From contig JAKEKT010000005.1 in NCBI GenBank assembly GCA_021495925.1, forward strand, positions 496,001-560,000: DNA of 64,000 bases, written 5' to 3'. Below the pieces are notes generated by a model. That model had not been told where the DNA came from. It searched no databases and was given only the letters and a program-made list of their open reading frames with translations. This stretch comes from Diplodia intermedia (Eukaryota > Ascomycota > Dothideomycetes > Botryosphaeriales > Botryosphaeriaceae). Position numbers and translations under genes: made by a program. Shown one piece after another: positions 1 to 9,646 of the stretch (its first letter is position 1; each line of letters opens with the position of its first letter).

Positions 1-967
1 GTCACTTTAAGCCTCCTACATGCACTCTTTCGAGGTGCAATCATCTACGACCAACCAAACCGTGCTACAAAGTGATCCGATTGGGGAACTGTGGACAGGA
101 AATGGATTGTGCTATGAGTGAAGAGAGGATATTAGGTCCCCCAATTCCGCTGGATACTCTCCTTAATTCCTTTCAAGCCTACTCATTTCGCCCTCGCTTT
201 CGCCTTGCATGCCGAAGACCATCCGTCCTCGGCAATCACGTCCTGAAAGCGTCATCGTACATAAGTTGCCAAGCTCATCTCTGAAAAAGTCCGCCATAAC
301 GCCTGCTCGAATTAAGAATGTGCCACGCCAAGTAACCGACACTTGACCATTTCCAGGGCTACTCTGCGGGAGAGCTTGAGGATTTCCTTCATGAACGAAT
401 GACTTGTTTGCTCGTAGAAGGGTATGCAGACTTAGTCTTGGACCACCAGTACAATTGCTTGTTCAAAGGCAACTTTAGGAAGGATGACATGGTTGTTGTA
501 ACCCAATGAAGCAAGAAATGCATGTATATCGAAGGGACTGGATTGTTCTGTTGGAGCTCGGAAATGCATCCTCAGGGTTCAATGCTTAGTCCAACGGCCA
601 GCTCTGATGTCGTTCTCTTCCAAACATCAGATAAAGTCCAAATAGTGCGTGCATCACTCGAGCGAAGAACGAAGACGTCTATTTTCCGTGACATCGTAAT
701 GATTTTTGGAGCCGGTATGTTTTCATATCGCAGCGCTGCCCCAGCTAATGTAATCCCGCGCAAAAAAAAACCAAATCCACACCGCTACCTGCCTCAAGTG
801 GCCGTTCAAGGGTCAAAACTGAAACTGCCACGACTTCGGGGCTACAACATGACGCGCACATGTTCTGCTTTCAAAGAGCATGAGCTGTTGTGAGTAGCGC
901 CCGAGCAGGGCTCCATGCTTGCTCCAATTGCGGCCCCTTCTGCTTAACTTTCCAAGGAGAAAAATGT
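1..967. other. Gene-free left edge
   Basis: I see no convincing gene here. Open frames on either strand are short (at most about 120 codons), lack recognisable motifs and do not join by plausible splicing. The right part is probably the 3' untranslated region and downstream flank of the minus-strand eIF5A gene. A gene running in from the left edge cannot be excluded. Confidence 0.5.
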
Positions 968-1704
968 TTAAGCGCCCTTGGGAGCCTCCTTGGCGTCGAT
1001 GCAGGCCTCCTCACCCATGGAGGTAAGGACAACGACGTCTGCAAACATGTTAGCTATCGCATCGCAAAAATCACGTCCGCGCTGTCCGAGGCTACTTACT
1101 GGTGTCCTTGCCATCCTCGGTGAAGAGCTTGTTGATCTTCTCGCCAACCTCACCATCGGGGAGCTTGACATCGTCCTTGAGGGAACCGTCGTCGGACATG
1201 AGGGAGAGGAAGCCATCGTCGGTGACATCAAGCTGCAGATCATGTCAGCATGGGGCTGGCGCATCTTGGCTGACCGCGACTTACGAGCTGGTATTCGCTG
1301 CGCCTGACGTTGGGGACGTCCATGTTGTGGGTGGACGGGGAGAGATCCTCGAGCTTCTTGCCGGTGAAGATGTCGATGGCGACAAGGTGGACCTTGGCGT
1401 GACCGTGCTTGCCAGTCTTCGAAGTGGACATTTCGACGATCTTGCAGGGACGGTTCTTGATGACGACGAAGCCGTTCTTCCTCAGAGCAGAGCACTGCAT
1501 GGGGTAGGTGAGAGAGGCACCGGCATCGGCGCTCTCGAAGGTGTGCTCATGCTAGAAGCGCGTGTCAGCAGACATTCCACAGGGGCTGGATGGCGAGCCG
1601 AATGTCGAGTACGCAGCCGGGCGCAACAACAATCGATAAAAGGTGGGGCATGCGAGAAAAAAAACAGTCGTGGCGATGGCACGTACCTGGGCGTCGTCGG
1701 CCAT
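968..1704 (-). CDS. Translation factor eIF5A
   Basis: Eukaryotic translation factor 5A, which binds the ribosome and relieves stalling at proline-rich stretches and promotes termination. Four exons (transcription order): 1704-1687, 1551-1285, 1232-1100, 1038-968, giving 162 aa, close to the usual 157-160. The six-residue first exon ends CAG and joins the CAT GAG of exon 2, restoring the conserved acidic N-terminus. The hypusine loop reads TSKTGKHGHAK, and the lysine expected to be modified is Lys54. The second half is the OB-fold domain (DVTDDGFLSLM), ending in EEACIDAKEA. All introns are GT-AG with GTAAGT or GTACGT-type donors. The gene is divergent from VPS52 across about 360 bp. Identity is certain from the hypusine motif. 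Splice sites are inferred by reading-frame continuity. Confidence 0.96.
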
Positions 1705-2062
1705 TGTGTCGTGTGGAAGCTGGTGGTGCGACGAGGCTTGCGGGGGAGGAAGAAACGGGCGGAGAAGAAGTGGCAGGTGATGGGAGGGGTCGAGGAGGAT
1801 GGAGAGTTGGTTGTGCGATTTCTGTTTGGACGAGGAGGGGAAAAGACTAGTCTTCCGGAACAACCAAATCGCCGTCGACCCATTGGGCCAGCTCCCGTCC
1901 GGCGTCAGCGTCCGTGCCAGGTTGCCCCCAAGCCGCAGCCGGCGCTTCTGCGCAGGCACGGGAGCCCGCTCCAGGCCCAGCAGCTCCCCCGGCCATCCAC
2001 CGTGACGCCTACCGTACTTCCGCGCCCCGCGACACCATGCCCCGCGCGCCCACGCTACCGTG
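1705..2062. promoter_or_regulatory. Shared promoter region eIF5A / VPS52
   Basis: A 358-bp gap between two start codons facing away from each other, so it must carry both promoters. It is GC-rich on the VPS52 side. I see no clear TATA box. Confidence 0.6.
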
Positions 2063-2063
2063 A
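2037..2063 (+). CDS. Upstream ORF of VPS52 (8 codons)
   Basis: An ATG at 2037 opens an eight-codon frame that ends in TGA at 2061-2063. The last base of that stop is the first base of the VPS52 ATG (TGATG overlap). This geometry is typical of termination-reinitiation coupling. Whether the mRNA leader includes 2037 is not known. Confidence 0.4.
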   Translation: MPRAPTLP

Positions 2064-4273
2064 TGTGGTTCGCATCGCAATCCGCGCAGCACTCGCCCGC
2101 GCCCTCGCCCTCGCCCGTCCGCTCGTACTCGCCTGCCCCTAACCGCCGCCCGTACCTGGCGCCGCTGCCCCAGCGCCCCGGCGTCAACCCGCGCTCGTCG
2201 TCATTGTCCCTGTTGTCGCCCACCTCGTCCAGCTCGAGCCTGCCCGCCCAGGCCCGCCTCCCCAATGGCTCCGGCTTGCGCGTGCAGATCAACAGTTCGC
2301 CGCCTGCCGACGTGCCGGATCCGCAGAAGGTGCTCGAGGAAATCCTAGGCGGCCCGCCCAAAAGGCAGAGCCCAGAGCAAAGCGACGAGTCGGCTCGAGC
2401 TGCGGTGGAACGTCCACCGGAAATTACAGAGGATGTAGATTTTGGCGGTTTAAGCCTGACTGCATTTGCAACCGTAGAATGCGAATCGCCACGGCGACCC
2501 GCTGACCTGCAGGCTCACAGCGCCGAGTCCGTCGAGGAATGTATGTTCGCCCTGGCTCGCCTCTCCCATGTCATACTCACATGCACAAGACGCCCAGGCC
2601 AGTGACAAGCTTGAGGACCTGCACCGCTCCGTGACGGTATGTCTGCTCTCTGCGTGAAAATGCTACCTTATGTACCCGTGATGCGCTCGCCGTGCCGTCA
2701 AGCTGATCGCGTACAGGCCTGTGATGAAGTGCTCAAGTCTGTCGAGACGTATCTCACAGGTTTCCAGGCCGACCTGGGGTCCGTGTCCGCGGAGATTGAG
2801 ACGTTGCAAAACCGTTCGCTCAGTCTCACCACGAAATTGGAGAACCGGAAAGTGGTGGAGAAGCTGCTGGGCCCTGCAGTCGAAGAGAACAGTATATCCC
2901 CCGCCGTTGTCCGACGTATAGCGGAAGGGCCGGTGGATGAAGGGTTCTCAAAGGCTTTGCAGGAGCTCGAGAAACGATCAAAGGCTGTCAATGCAAAGTC
3001 AAATGACGACAGTAAGGTCAAGGCCCTCAATGACCTGAAACCGCTTCTTGTGGACCTGACGAACAAGGTAATTTGTACCCTAGTTACTCCTCCCTACACA
3101 AGCTAACTTAGCTCTCTGAACAAGGCTGTTGAGCGCGTCCGTGACTACATCGTTGCGCAGATCAAAGCGCTCAGATCGCCGAGCATCAACGCGCAGGTCA
3201 TCCAGCAGCAAGGCTTCTTGAAATTCAAGGACCTCTACGCCTTTCTGTCTCGCCACCAAAAGAAGCTCGCCGACGAGCTCTGCCAGGCATATGTTAATAC
3301 AATGCGTTGGTATTATCTCAACCACTTCACGCGCTACCACCAGGCTCTTCAGAAACTCAAGCTACATGTAATTGATCAGCACGATGCCATGGGTTCGGAG
3401 GGCCAAAGACGCGGTGCCACGCTGAGCACACCGCACGACGCCTTCTCCATTGGCAGGCGGCTGGACCTCCTCAGAGGGTCAAACCACAACGCTCTCACAC
3501 TACACGTTCTCGAGGAAGACAAAACTACGCATTATCTGGAATTGTCCTTCCATACCTTCAACCTCGCCATTGTTGATAACGCAGCGTTTGAGTATACGTT
3601 CCTAACAACCTACTTCTCCTCATCCCAGTCCTACCATGCCATTGGCCGCACCTTTACACAAATCTTCGAGCCGACCTTCGCTCTTGGCCAGGCTTTGACA
3701 AAGTCTCTCATCGACACAACCATGGATGCACTAGGCATACTGCTATGCGTGCGTCTTAACCAGCACTTTGCTTTTGAGATGCAACGTCGCAAGGTCCCCG
3801 CCGCCGAAGGCTACATCAACGGAACCAATATGCTGCTTTGGCCGCGCTTTCAGCAGATTATGGACACGCATTGCAAGTCTATACAAACACTGACAGCTTC
3901 ATTGCCGGGCCGCCCGGCAGCGTCTACTAGCATTCTGGCGTCATCATCTACATCAGCCTCGGAAGCTCAAAGCACGGCGCCGGTCGCCTTGACTCAACGC
4001 TTCGCTAACTTCCTGCATGGCGTTCTGGCGTTGAGCTCTGAGGCGGCAGACGATGAACCTGTCTCAAACAGCTTGTGGCGCTTGCGCATTGAGTTTGAGG
4101 CGTACCTGCTTAAGCGGAGCAAAGGCATCGCGGAACAGCGGAAGAAAGATCGCTTTCTGTTTAATAATTACAGCCTAGTCGGTACAATCTTGGAAGGGGC
4201 AGGTGGAAAGTTAGCGGAGGAGATGCGGTCGCATTACACGGAGCTTCGGGATCAGCACAAAGATGGCGCCTGA
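2063..4273 (+). CDS. VPS52: Vps52, GARP/EARP tethering complex subunit
   Basis: Vps52/Sac2-family subunit of the GARP complex, which tethers endosome-derived vesicles at the trans-Golgi. Exons 2063-2540, 2590-2636, 2717-3067 and 3125-4273 give 674 aa. The junctions restore VEEYAQASDKLEDLH, SVTACDEVL and LTNKAVERV. Residues 1 to about 75 are a Ser/Pro-rich low-complexity leader, typical of fungal Vps52. The coiled-coil region follows (CDEVLKSVETYL, LENRKVVEKLL). The C-terminal Sac2 domain contains FKDLYAFLSRHQKKLADEL and the helical block around LELSFHTFNLAIVDNAAFEYTF. The start ATG is chosen because fungal homologues begin Met-Trp before the Ser/Pro leader; an eight-codon upstream ORF ends on it. 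An ATPase or COG-complex identity was considered and dropped because the FLSRHQ and TLG-like region matches Vps52. Confidence 0.93.
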
Positions 4274-5229
4274 AACAGCGCTCTGGATCAATTATTGAAA
4301 AGCTTAACGATCAGACACCTTTGACTTCTTGGGCACTTCCCATATCCTGCAAGATACATCAGTGTGAGTTAGTCGGCCAAATAAAGTCGGTCGCATGCGT
4401 ATGCAGCGGATACAATCACCCCACAACGTCCTATCACGGCTCTCTTTTCATTCTTATCACTGAGCTAACACGAAGGGTCCACCTCGGTGTATTGGTACCT
4501 GCATCATGACGACAGAGCTGGGTTTCCAAGTAGGATCGAAGGATGAATTCATGATCAATATTGGAGACTTTGTTAGAACTAGCCGCGTACTTAGGCTGAT
4601 ATGCAAGCACGCTGGGCACACTCCGGCCTCGCAACAGCCTGCGTAGCGCTCGAATCGTTGGCATGGCGAAAAGTGGTAGCCCCGGTTGAGGATCTTGGAT
4701 ATTGTCTCCGATGAGCACGCGCGCTTATTCTACCCTGCAAGATCTCGTTGCACGGTTCAAGTATCTACTGCTAGGATACCTAGCTGCCTGTCACGGGAGG
4801 ATGCTCCCGTTGAAGGATCCCAGGCAACAAGCGCTATCCTTCGAACGGCTAATGGCCGCTGCGCCTTGCTCCGCTAGCCCATTCCGGACCGCCGGCGGAG
4901 CAATAATCATGCCGACCGACCGCATGTTCACCCGCTTTAACCCTCACAACTCCCCGTCTAACCGGACTTCGACCTCACAATCGCTATCATGGAACAACTA
5001 CAGAGAATTATGGCTTGTCTGGCAGCGGAGGGCGCAGCATCGAAGCCCATATCCATCAGGACTATAAAAGAGCTGGGCCGAGAGCAATGAATGTCCCCGA
5101 TATCAACATCATCAATCAGTCCTCGACTGCGAGCAGCCACAAGTCTCTCAATTTCCACCAAGACAACCTTCAGCCGTCAACTACGACAAGATTCACAACC
5201 GACCTCCGTTTCCAACCAACACCTGAACC
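4274..5229. other. Intergenic region VPS52 to NmrA-like gene
   Basis: About 950 bp. The left part is presumably VPS52 3' UTR, and the right part holds the leader and promoter of the next gene, including a TATA box at 5063. Frames of up to 121 codons (for example from 4702) have no protein-like character. Confidence 0.55.
5063..5070 (+). promoter_or_regulatory. TATA box of the NmrA-like gene
   Basis: TATAAAAG lies 160 bp before the ATG at 5230, followed by a CA-rich leader without a strong competing in-frame start. Position and consensus fit a core promoter element. Function is inferred. Confidence 0.55.
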
Positions 5230-6060
5230 ATGAGCGCCAGCATCAACACCCCAGTTCAGACCATCGCCTTCCTCGGGGCCACGGGCGGCTGCACCCTGCC
5301 CGTACTCGAGCGCACCCTCAAAGCCGGCCGCCACGCCACTGCGCTCGCCCGTAACCCTGCGAAGCTGCGCACGCTTCTACTCGACCCCGCCCGCGGCGTT
5401 GCCGGCGACGTGCTCGACCGCAACCTCACCATCATCGCCGGCGACGCTTCCGACGCCACGGCCGTGCGCACTCTGCTCACCGTGCCCGGCAAGGAAAAGA
5501 CGCTCGTCAACACCATCATGAGTGGCGTCGGCTCGTTGCCCAAGCTCCAGTGGAGCCTGCGCACGCCCGTCACGCTGCAGCAACCGGGCCTCTGCGACAC
5601 GGCGACGCGGGCCGTGCAGGATGCGCTGAGGGACCTGATCGCCGAGGGCTACCGCACGCAGGGCGAGGAGGAGGGAAAGCCGGTGATGATCGCGATCAGC
5701 ACGACCGGCATCAGCAGGCTGCAGCGCGACGTGCCGGTGCTGTTCGTGCCGCTGTATCACTGGTTCCTGTGCGTGCCGCACGAGGACAAGCGGAACATGG
5801 AGGATCGCGTCGTGGCCGCCAGGGAGGAGGGCTCTCTGCGGAACTTTATCATCGTACGGCCGTCTCTCCTGCTGGATGGAGAGGCGAAGGGGCCGCAGGC
5901 GTTGCGGGTGGGGTGGGAAGGCGTCAAGACATCGGATCAGGCGCCAGGCCCCGCCGTCGGGTATACCACCACCAGGAACGAGGTCGCCGCTTGGATCTGG
6001 GAGGAAGCAATCATGAACAGAGAGAAGTGGGCGGGTAAGTGCGTCTCCCTGACGTACTAA
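5230..6060 (+). CDS. NmrA-like / atypical SDR NAD(P)-binding protein
   Basis: An intronless 276-aa protein with an N-terminal Rossmann fold. The nucleotide-binding turn FLGATGGC is at about residues 14-21, preceded by a hydrophobic strand. An acidic or basic position after strand 2 (ALARNPAKL) suits NADP(H) binding. The middle holds ISTTGISRL and the C-terminal half holds FIIVRPSLLLDGEAKG, the pattern of atypical short-chain dehydrogenases and NmrA-like proteins. The classical YxxxK catalytic pair is not evident, so it may be a redox sensor or an oxidoreductase of unusual type. Substrate is unknown. It stands alone, with its own TATA box and no cluster of biosynthetic neighbours. The length is typical for the family, and the start is the first ATG after the leader. 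Confidence 0.85.
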   Translation: MSASINTPVQTIAFLGATGGCTLPVLERTLKAGRHATALARNPAKLRTLLLDPARGVAGDVLDRNLTIIAGDASDATAVRTLLTVPGKEKTLVNTIMSGVGSLPKLQWSLRTPVTLQQPGLCDTATRAVQDALRDLIAEGYRTQGEEEGKPVMIAISTTGISRLQRDVPVLFVPLYHWFLCVPHEDKRNMEDRVVAAREEGSLRNFIIVRPSLLLDGEAKGPQALRVGWEGVKTSDQAPGPAVGYTTTRNEVAAWIWEEAIMNREKWAGKCVSLTY

Positions 6061-6762
6061 ACGAATTGCATATGCGAGACGAGCGGCATCCGGTAGAAAG
6101 CTAGACTTGTTTAAGCGCGGGTTCTCTCAAAGGCTCATTTTTCTCATTTCTTATCTCTTCGGACGTTCGCGTAATATTTTGCATTTCAGTTAGTTTTGAT
6201 GCTTTTAATATCGTTGCGTTTTGGCGCGTTGTCAGTCGATGCATGTTTCTATAATTGTATTGATTGTTTTTATCTGTTGAAGTTCAGAGACTCGCTATAC
6301 CTTTGAATACGTTGACGGGATTAGTCTTAGATACTTCGTCGTATGATACCTTGTAACGTAGTTTGTGCCCTTCTGCCAATTAATCCATTCATTTCTTAGC
6401 GTATGTTTCTCTTTCTTCACCCTCTTTAGGCAATTTCATCGAGAGGACCCCAAAAGCCGGCCATTCTAAGCTTTCCATCCTTTGTGTTCATCGCGCTGGA
6501 CAGTGATAGCTGGAACAATGGCATTGTCTCAACGAGGAATCACGGCTTTAATGCACTCTCAGAACAACGCTATTGTCCACCGAAGAAGCTTCTCTGAGCT
6601 CGATTCAAACAACTGCTCTTGAGAGTGATATATAACACGCCGTTAATCACCGAACTCATCATCATCACAACCACCATCCTCATCACCCCCACCACCAACA
6701 GGTCCTTTTAACCTTTTTACTCCACCGACTCAAGCCAAGCGCAACACTTACCACCGCCAGTC
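6061..6762. other. Intergenic region with microprotein promoter
   Basis: About 700 bp. The first part is T-rich and looks like the 3' end of the NmrA-like gene. From about 6620 it holds a TATA box and a long CA/CCA-rich leader of the downstream microprotein gene. No other coding frame is supported. Confidence 0.55.
6629..6635 (+). promoter_or_regulatory. TATA box of the microprotein gene
   Basis: TATATAA lies about 130 bp upstream of the ATG at 6763. A pyrimidine-rich, CAT/CCA-repeating leader follows (6657-6755), a common look for strongly expressed fungal genes. Confidence 0.5.
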
Positions 6763-6903
6763 ATGCACACCCCCAAGCCCCAGCCCAAAAACATGGCCAT
6801 TGTCGAATGCTGCAAGTGCGGCGCCGACAACTCGGCTGACTCGTACTACAGTTGCAGCAACTGCGGTCATACCACCAGTGGTTGCTGCACTTGGATCGGC
6901 TAA
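6763..6903 (+). CDS. 46-aa cysteine-rich zinc-ribbon-like microprotein
   Basis: A complete 46-codon frame with no intron. After a short Pro/Lys-rich start, it has C16-x2-C19 and C31-x2-C34, separated by 11 residues, and then His36 and a C41-C42 pair. Two CxxC knuckles at this spacing are the classic layout of a small zinc ribbon. There is no signal peptide, so a cytoplasmic or nuclear zinc-binding peptide is more likely than a secreted effector. A TATA box and a structured-looking leader lie upstream, supporting expression. I recall short fungal proteins with similar CxxC ... YYSCSNCGH patterns, but assign no function. The frame is short enough to be chance, but cysteine spacing and promoter context argue otherwise. 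Confidence 0.62.
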   Translation: MHTPKPQPKNMAIVECCKCGADNSADSYYSCSNCGHTTSGCCTWIG

Positions 6904-6922
6904 TTGATTGATTGATTGAATG
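6903..6922. repeat. Short ATTG tandem repeat
   Basis: Four copies of ATTG followed by a diverged AATG copy, beginning at the last base of the microprotein stop codon. Probably in its 3' untranslated region. Confidence 0.7.
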
Positions 6923-7247
6923 AATCGACACCAAGTGTGACGTGGTATAACTTGAGCACCTTGAGAAGAGTGTGTAGTAACATAAAACACAAATACCAGA
7001 TCTCTGCACCAGTCCTGAAGTGTTCTCTTGTATAAAGCATGTTGTTGATACCTTAGTGATTGACTGTTCGTATGACTCAATACTCACAAAGCGACCAGCG
7101 AGAGCCCTCGAGAGTGGGAAAACTTAGCAGGAACGTCAAGACGAGCTGAAGTAGAGTTGGATGATCATTCTGCTGCAAGGCAAATACCTAGCGATGCACA
7201 GACGTCATATCGACTTATTATTTAAGCTGATAAAACCAGAAAACAAC
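6923..7247. other. Intergenic region before MITE
   Basis: About 325 bp, moderately AT-rich, with no supported gene. Probably the 3' UTR of the microprotein gene. Confidence 0.5.
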
Positions 7248-7450
7248 TATCTCTTCGGCCGGCGCGATCCAATGCCACGTCCAATGCCACGTCCACTACA
7301 CGTGACCGGATTTTTATCGTAGCTTATCTATTGGCTAAAAAACTTAACACCTAAGGATGATGCTATGCTAGCCCTAATCCTAAGCCTAATAAGTGTGGTA
7401 GGTGGACGTGGCGTTGGACGTGGCATTGGATCGCGCCGGCCGAAGAGATA
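7248..7450. mobile_element. MITE with 49-bp terminal inverted repeats
   Basis: The left arm 7248-7296 and right arm 7402-7450 are reverse complements over 49 bp with one mismatch. Both ends begin with TA followed by TCTCTTCGGCC, so the likely structure is a 199-bp element (7250-7448) flanked by a TA duplication. That is the target-site signature of Tc1/mariner-type elements. The interior of about 105 bp has no coding frame, so this is a non-autonomous element. Each arm carries a tandem copy of a 12-bp unit (7269-7292 on the left). It ends 372 bp upstream of the EAF7 start codon. The near-identical arms suggest recent insertion or selection on the hairpin. Confidence 0.85.
7269..7292. repeat. 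12-bp tandem repeat inside the MITE arm
   Basis: Two adjacent copies of CCAATGCCACGT. The mirror copies in the right arm carry the only mismatch between the two arms. Subterminal repeats of this kind are often transposase-binding sites; that role is inferred here. Confidence 0.6.
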
Positions 7451-7822
7451 CGAATTGAACGAGCTCCCCACAAAATTAACACGCCTGTCTCAGCCGTCGC
7501 AAAAAAGTCAGCACACTCGAAGCATGCTACCGTGAGTCGCAACAAAAAGCTTGGGAAAAGATCAACACGGCCGTCGATCTCAGCTTCCACGAAGGTGTCG
7601 CAATCTGGCGTTGCAGAAGCGGGGGAGAGGTGCGGCGAAATTGTCGGCGCTTCGGGAAACTCAGCCCTGCGTCCGTGCGCGAGCTTGCAGAGCTGTCCCT
7701 TCTTCTTCAATTCACGCCCACGTTGGAGAGCGTGCCCATCGCAACCCGCTCCAACAACAACCCTCTGCTGCGACCGATCCACCCGCCCCATCCGCCGAAC
7801 CGACGCGTCGTCATCCGCAACA
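7451..7822. other. EAF7 leader region
   Basis: The gap from the MITE to the EAF7 ATG. An open frame in phase with EAF7 extends back to 7532, but the added 97 residues are Ser/Arg/Pro-rich without similarity to the family, so I treat this as 5' leader. Confidence 0.5.
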
Positions 7823-8545
7823 ATGCCGCCCAAGAAACGCGCCAAACCCTCCACCGCAGCCACACCGCACGCGTCCACCCCCAGCAAGACACCGACCAAA
7901 GACCAGCCCCCATCCAATGCCGCCGCCGCCGCCCCCACCAGCGCCTCGGCCGCGGCGGCGGCCGCCCTCCCCTCGGCCGAATCCATCCTCAACGACCCGT
8001 GGACCGACGACCAGGAAACGTCGCTCTTCAAGAACCTCATCCGCTGGAAGCCCACCGGGCTGCACAAGCACATGCACATGATCCAGATCGCGTCGTCCAT
8101 GACGCGCGAGGGCTTCAGCTACCAGCTGCGCCAGCACCTGCACGGGCCCGGCAGCAGCCACGACCACGGCTCGGCCAACCACACGCGCATCCCCGGCATC
8201 TGGAAGAAGCTCGCCGAGCTGTACGACCTCGAGGCGCTGGACGAGCGCGAGAACGCGCACGCGCTGGCCGCGTGGCCCGACGTTGCCGATCGCAACTTCG
8301 CCTTTGCGGCGCCGAGGCGGAGGGGGAGGAGGGGGCGGGGCGGCGATGACGGGGACGGGGACGTCGAGATGGGGGATGCTGGCGCCGCTTCCGCCGACGA
8401 AGAGGAGGAGGAAGAGGATAGCGGTGACGAGGAAGAGGATGAAGGGGACGAGGGCCCGTGGTTCCAGCTTCCGGACGATGAGTTCGCGCAGGCCATGTGG
8501 GACCGCAGGATCGCCAATCCGGGTGGTGCGGCTGGAACAGCAACA

Positions 8546-8586
<41 letters not shown>

Positions 8587-9142
8587 CGGTGGCGCCGCTG
8601 GCGCGCAGGACAACACTACCGATTCAGCAGAAGGCAACAGCCTAGATAAGAGCATGCGTGGTAGGGGGAGGAAGCCGTCGCCCCGCGTCATCGTTGGCAG
8701 CGGTCGTGGCGGCGACAGCAACAGGCGGAGCGAGAGCCCGCCGGCGTGTCCGGAGCTGCTGCCCAAGGTGGGCGATCCGGCGCCGTCAACGGCGATTGAG
8801 CAGGACGCCGAGGCTGCGGATACGGACGACGCTCGCTCGCATGCAGGCTCACCGGCTGCAGGCAGCAAGGCCAAGGGAAGTGCCAGTGCGAAGGGCGGCA
8901 TGAGGGCGGCGGCGGCGGCGCGCAGCAGGGGTGGCAGGGCTACGGGTCGTGGTACCGTCAAGGCCCAGTCGGCCGAGCCTGAAGAGGAGGATGACGAGGA
9001 TGATGAGGAGAGCAGCAGCGAGGAAGAAGAGGAGAGCGAATCGCCGCCGGCCAAGGATGGCAGAGCATCGCGTAGCGGCAGGAGGACTGCGGCCAAAGGC
9101 GGCGGAGGCACTGGCAAGAGGACCAGCGGCCGGAAGAAATAG
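7823..9142 (+). CDS. EAF7: Eaf7, NuA4 histone acetyltransferase subunit
   Basis: CT20/Eaf7-family (MRGBP-like) subunit of the NuA4 chromatin-modifying complex, nuclear. The single 439-codon frame has a basic Ala/Pro-rich N-terminus. The conserved domain runs from about residue 55 to 150, with DPWTDDQETSLFKNL, KPTGLHKHMHM, THTR/NHTRIPGIW, and LYDLEALDERE. The rest is low complexity: an acidic Glu/Asp block (about 8395-8455), a poly-alanine run over a CAG/CAA repeat, and Lys/Arg-Gly basic stretches with acidic patches, ending in a KKxKK-like basic tail. The ATG at 7823 is preferred because MPPKKRAK starts like family members; an in-phase upstream ATG-type start at 7532 would add unrelated sequence. 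No intron is needed. It is longer than yeast Eaf7 because of the disordered tail. Confidence 0.9.
8538..8585 (+). repeat. CAG/CAA microsatellite in EAF7
   Basis: Sixteen consecutive CAG/CAA triplets, the last twelve all CAG. The EAF7 frame reads them as a Thr/Ala-Ala run (poly-alanine). The frame beginning at 8538 would read poly-glutamine. Likely length-polymorphic between strains. Confidence 0.9.
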
Positions 9143-9646
9143 AATGGCGGCGATCCCGACGTGCTGTTCCGCTGCTGTGCTCCGAAGTGTCGGCCTTTAC
9201 ATGTTCGTTGCTTAATTCTTCATGATACCCGCTGCTTCTCAACCAAGGCAGCATAACCATAATACCACTCTTCACCATGCTGATCTCTCAGTCCTCGAGC
9301 TATGTCCAACCTGAAAGCCGATCGACATCGGAAATATGGGGTAACCCATCTCGATATCGCGCTCGGACAAGGTCGGCACATCTCTGCGCACACTGCGCCA
9401 CATTCAGCAAAGACGATCATGTCTCTGGAAATAATGTCGTTTATTCTTGATTCAGTTTTGAGCTCTACCGACTGCCTAGTACTGACGCGGCATGCCGCCC
9501 AGTTTCCACCAATGATTTGCCACATTGATTTCAAATCATACAACATAAGATGTTTCATGTCGGTGCTGAACCGTCATATCTCGAGGATATGAGTAGAAGA
9601 GAGAGAAAACATGTCGCTTTATTGGCTCACAGGCGAGTCGTATAAT
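9143..9646. other. Convergent intergenic region EAF7 / GLTP
   Basis: About 500 bp between two 3' ends. No gene supported; frames up to 112 codons lack motifs. Presumably both 3' UTRs. Confidence 0.55.

Noticed and set aside
1102..2142. 346-codon plus-strand frame
   Set aside because: Runs antisense through the eIF5A exons and into the VPS52 leader; no family resemblance.
7532..7822. Possible 97-residue N-terminal extension of EAF7
   Set aside because: Unrelated to the family and directly downstream of the MITE; the ATG at 7823 gives the expected start.
8119..9117. 332-codon minus-strand Ser/Ala-rich frame
   Set aside because: Antisense of the low-complexity EAF7 tail.
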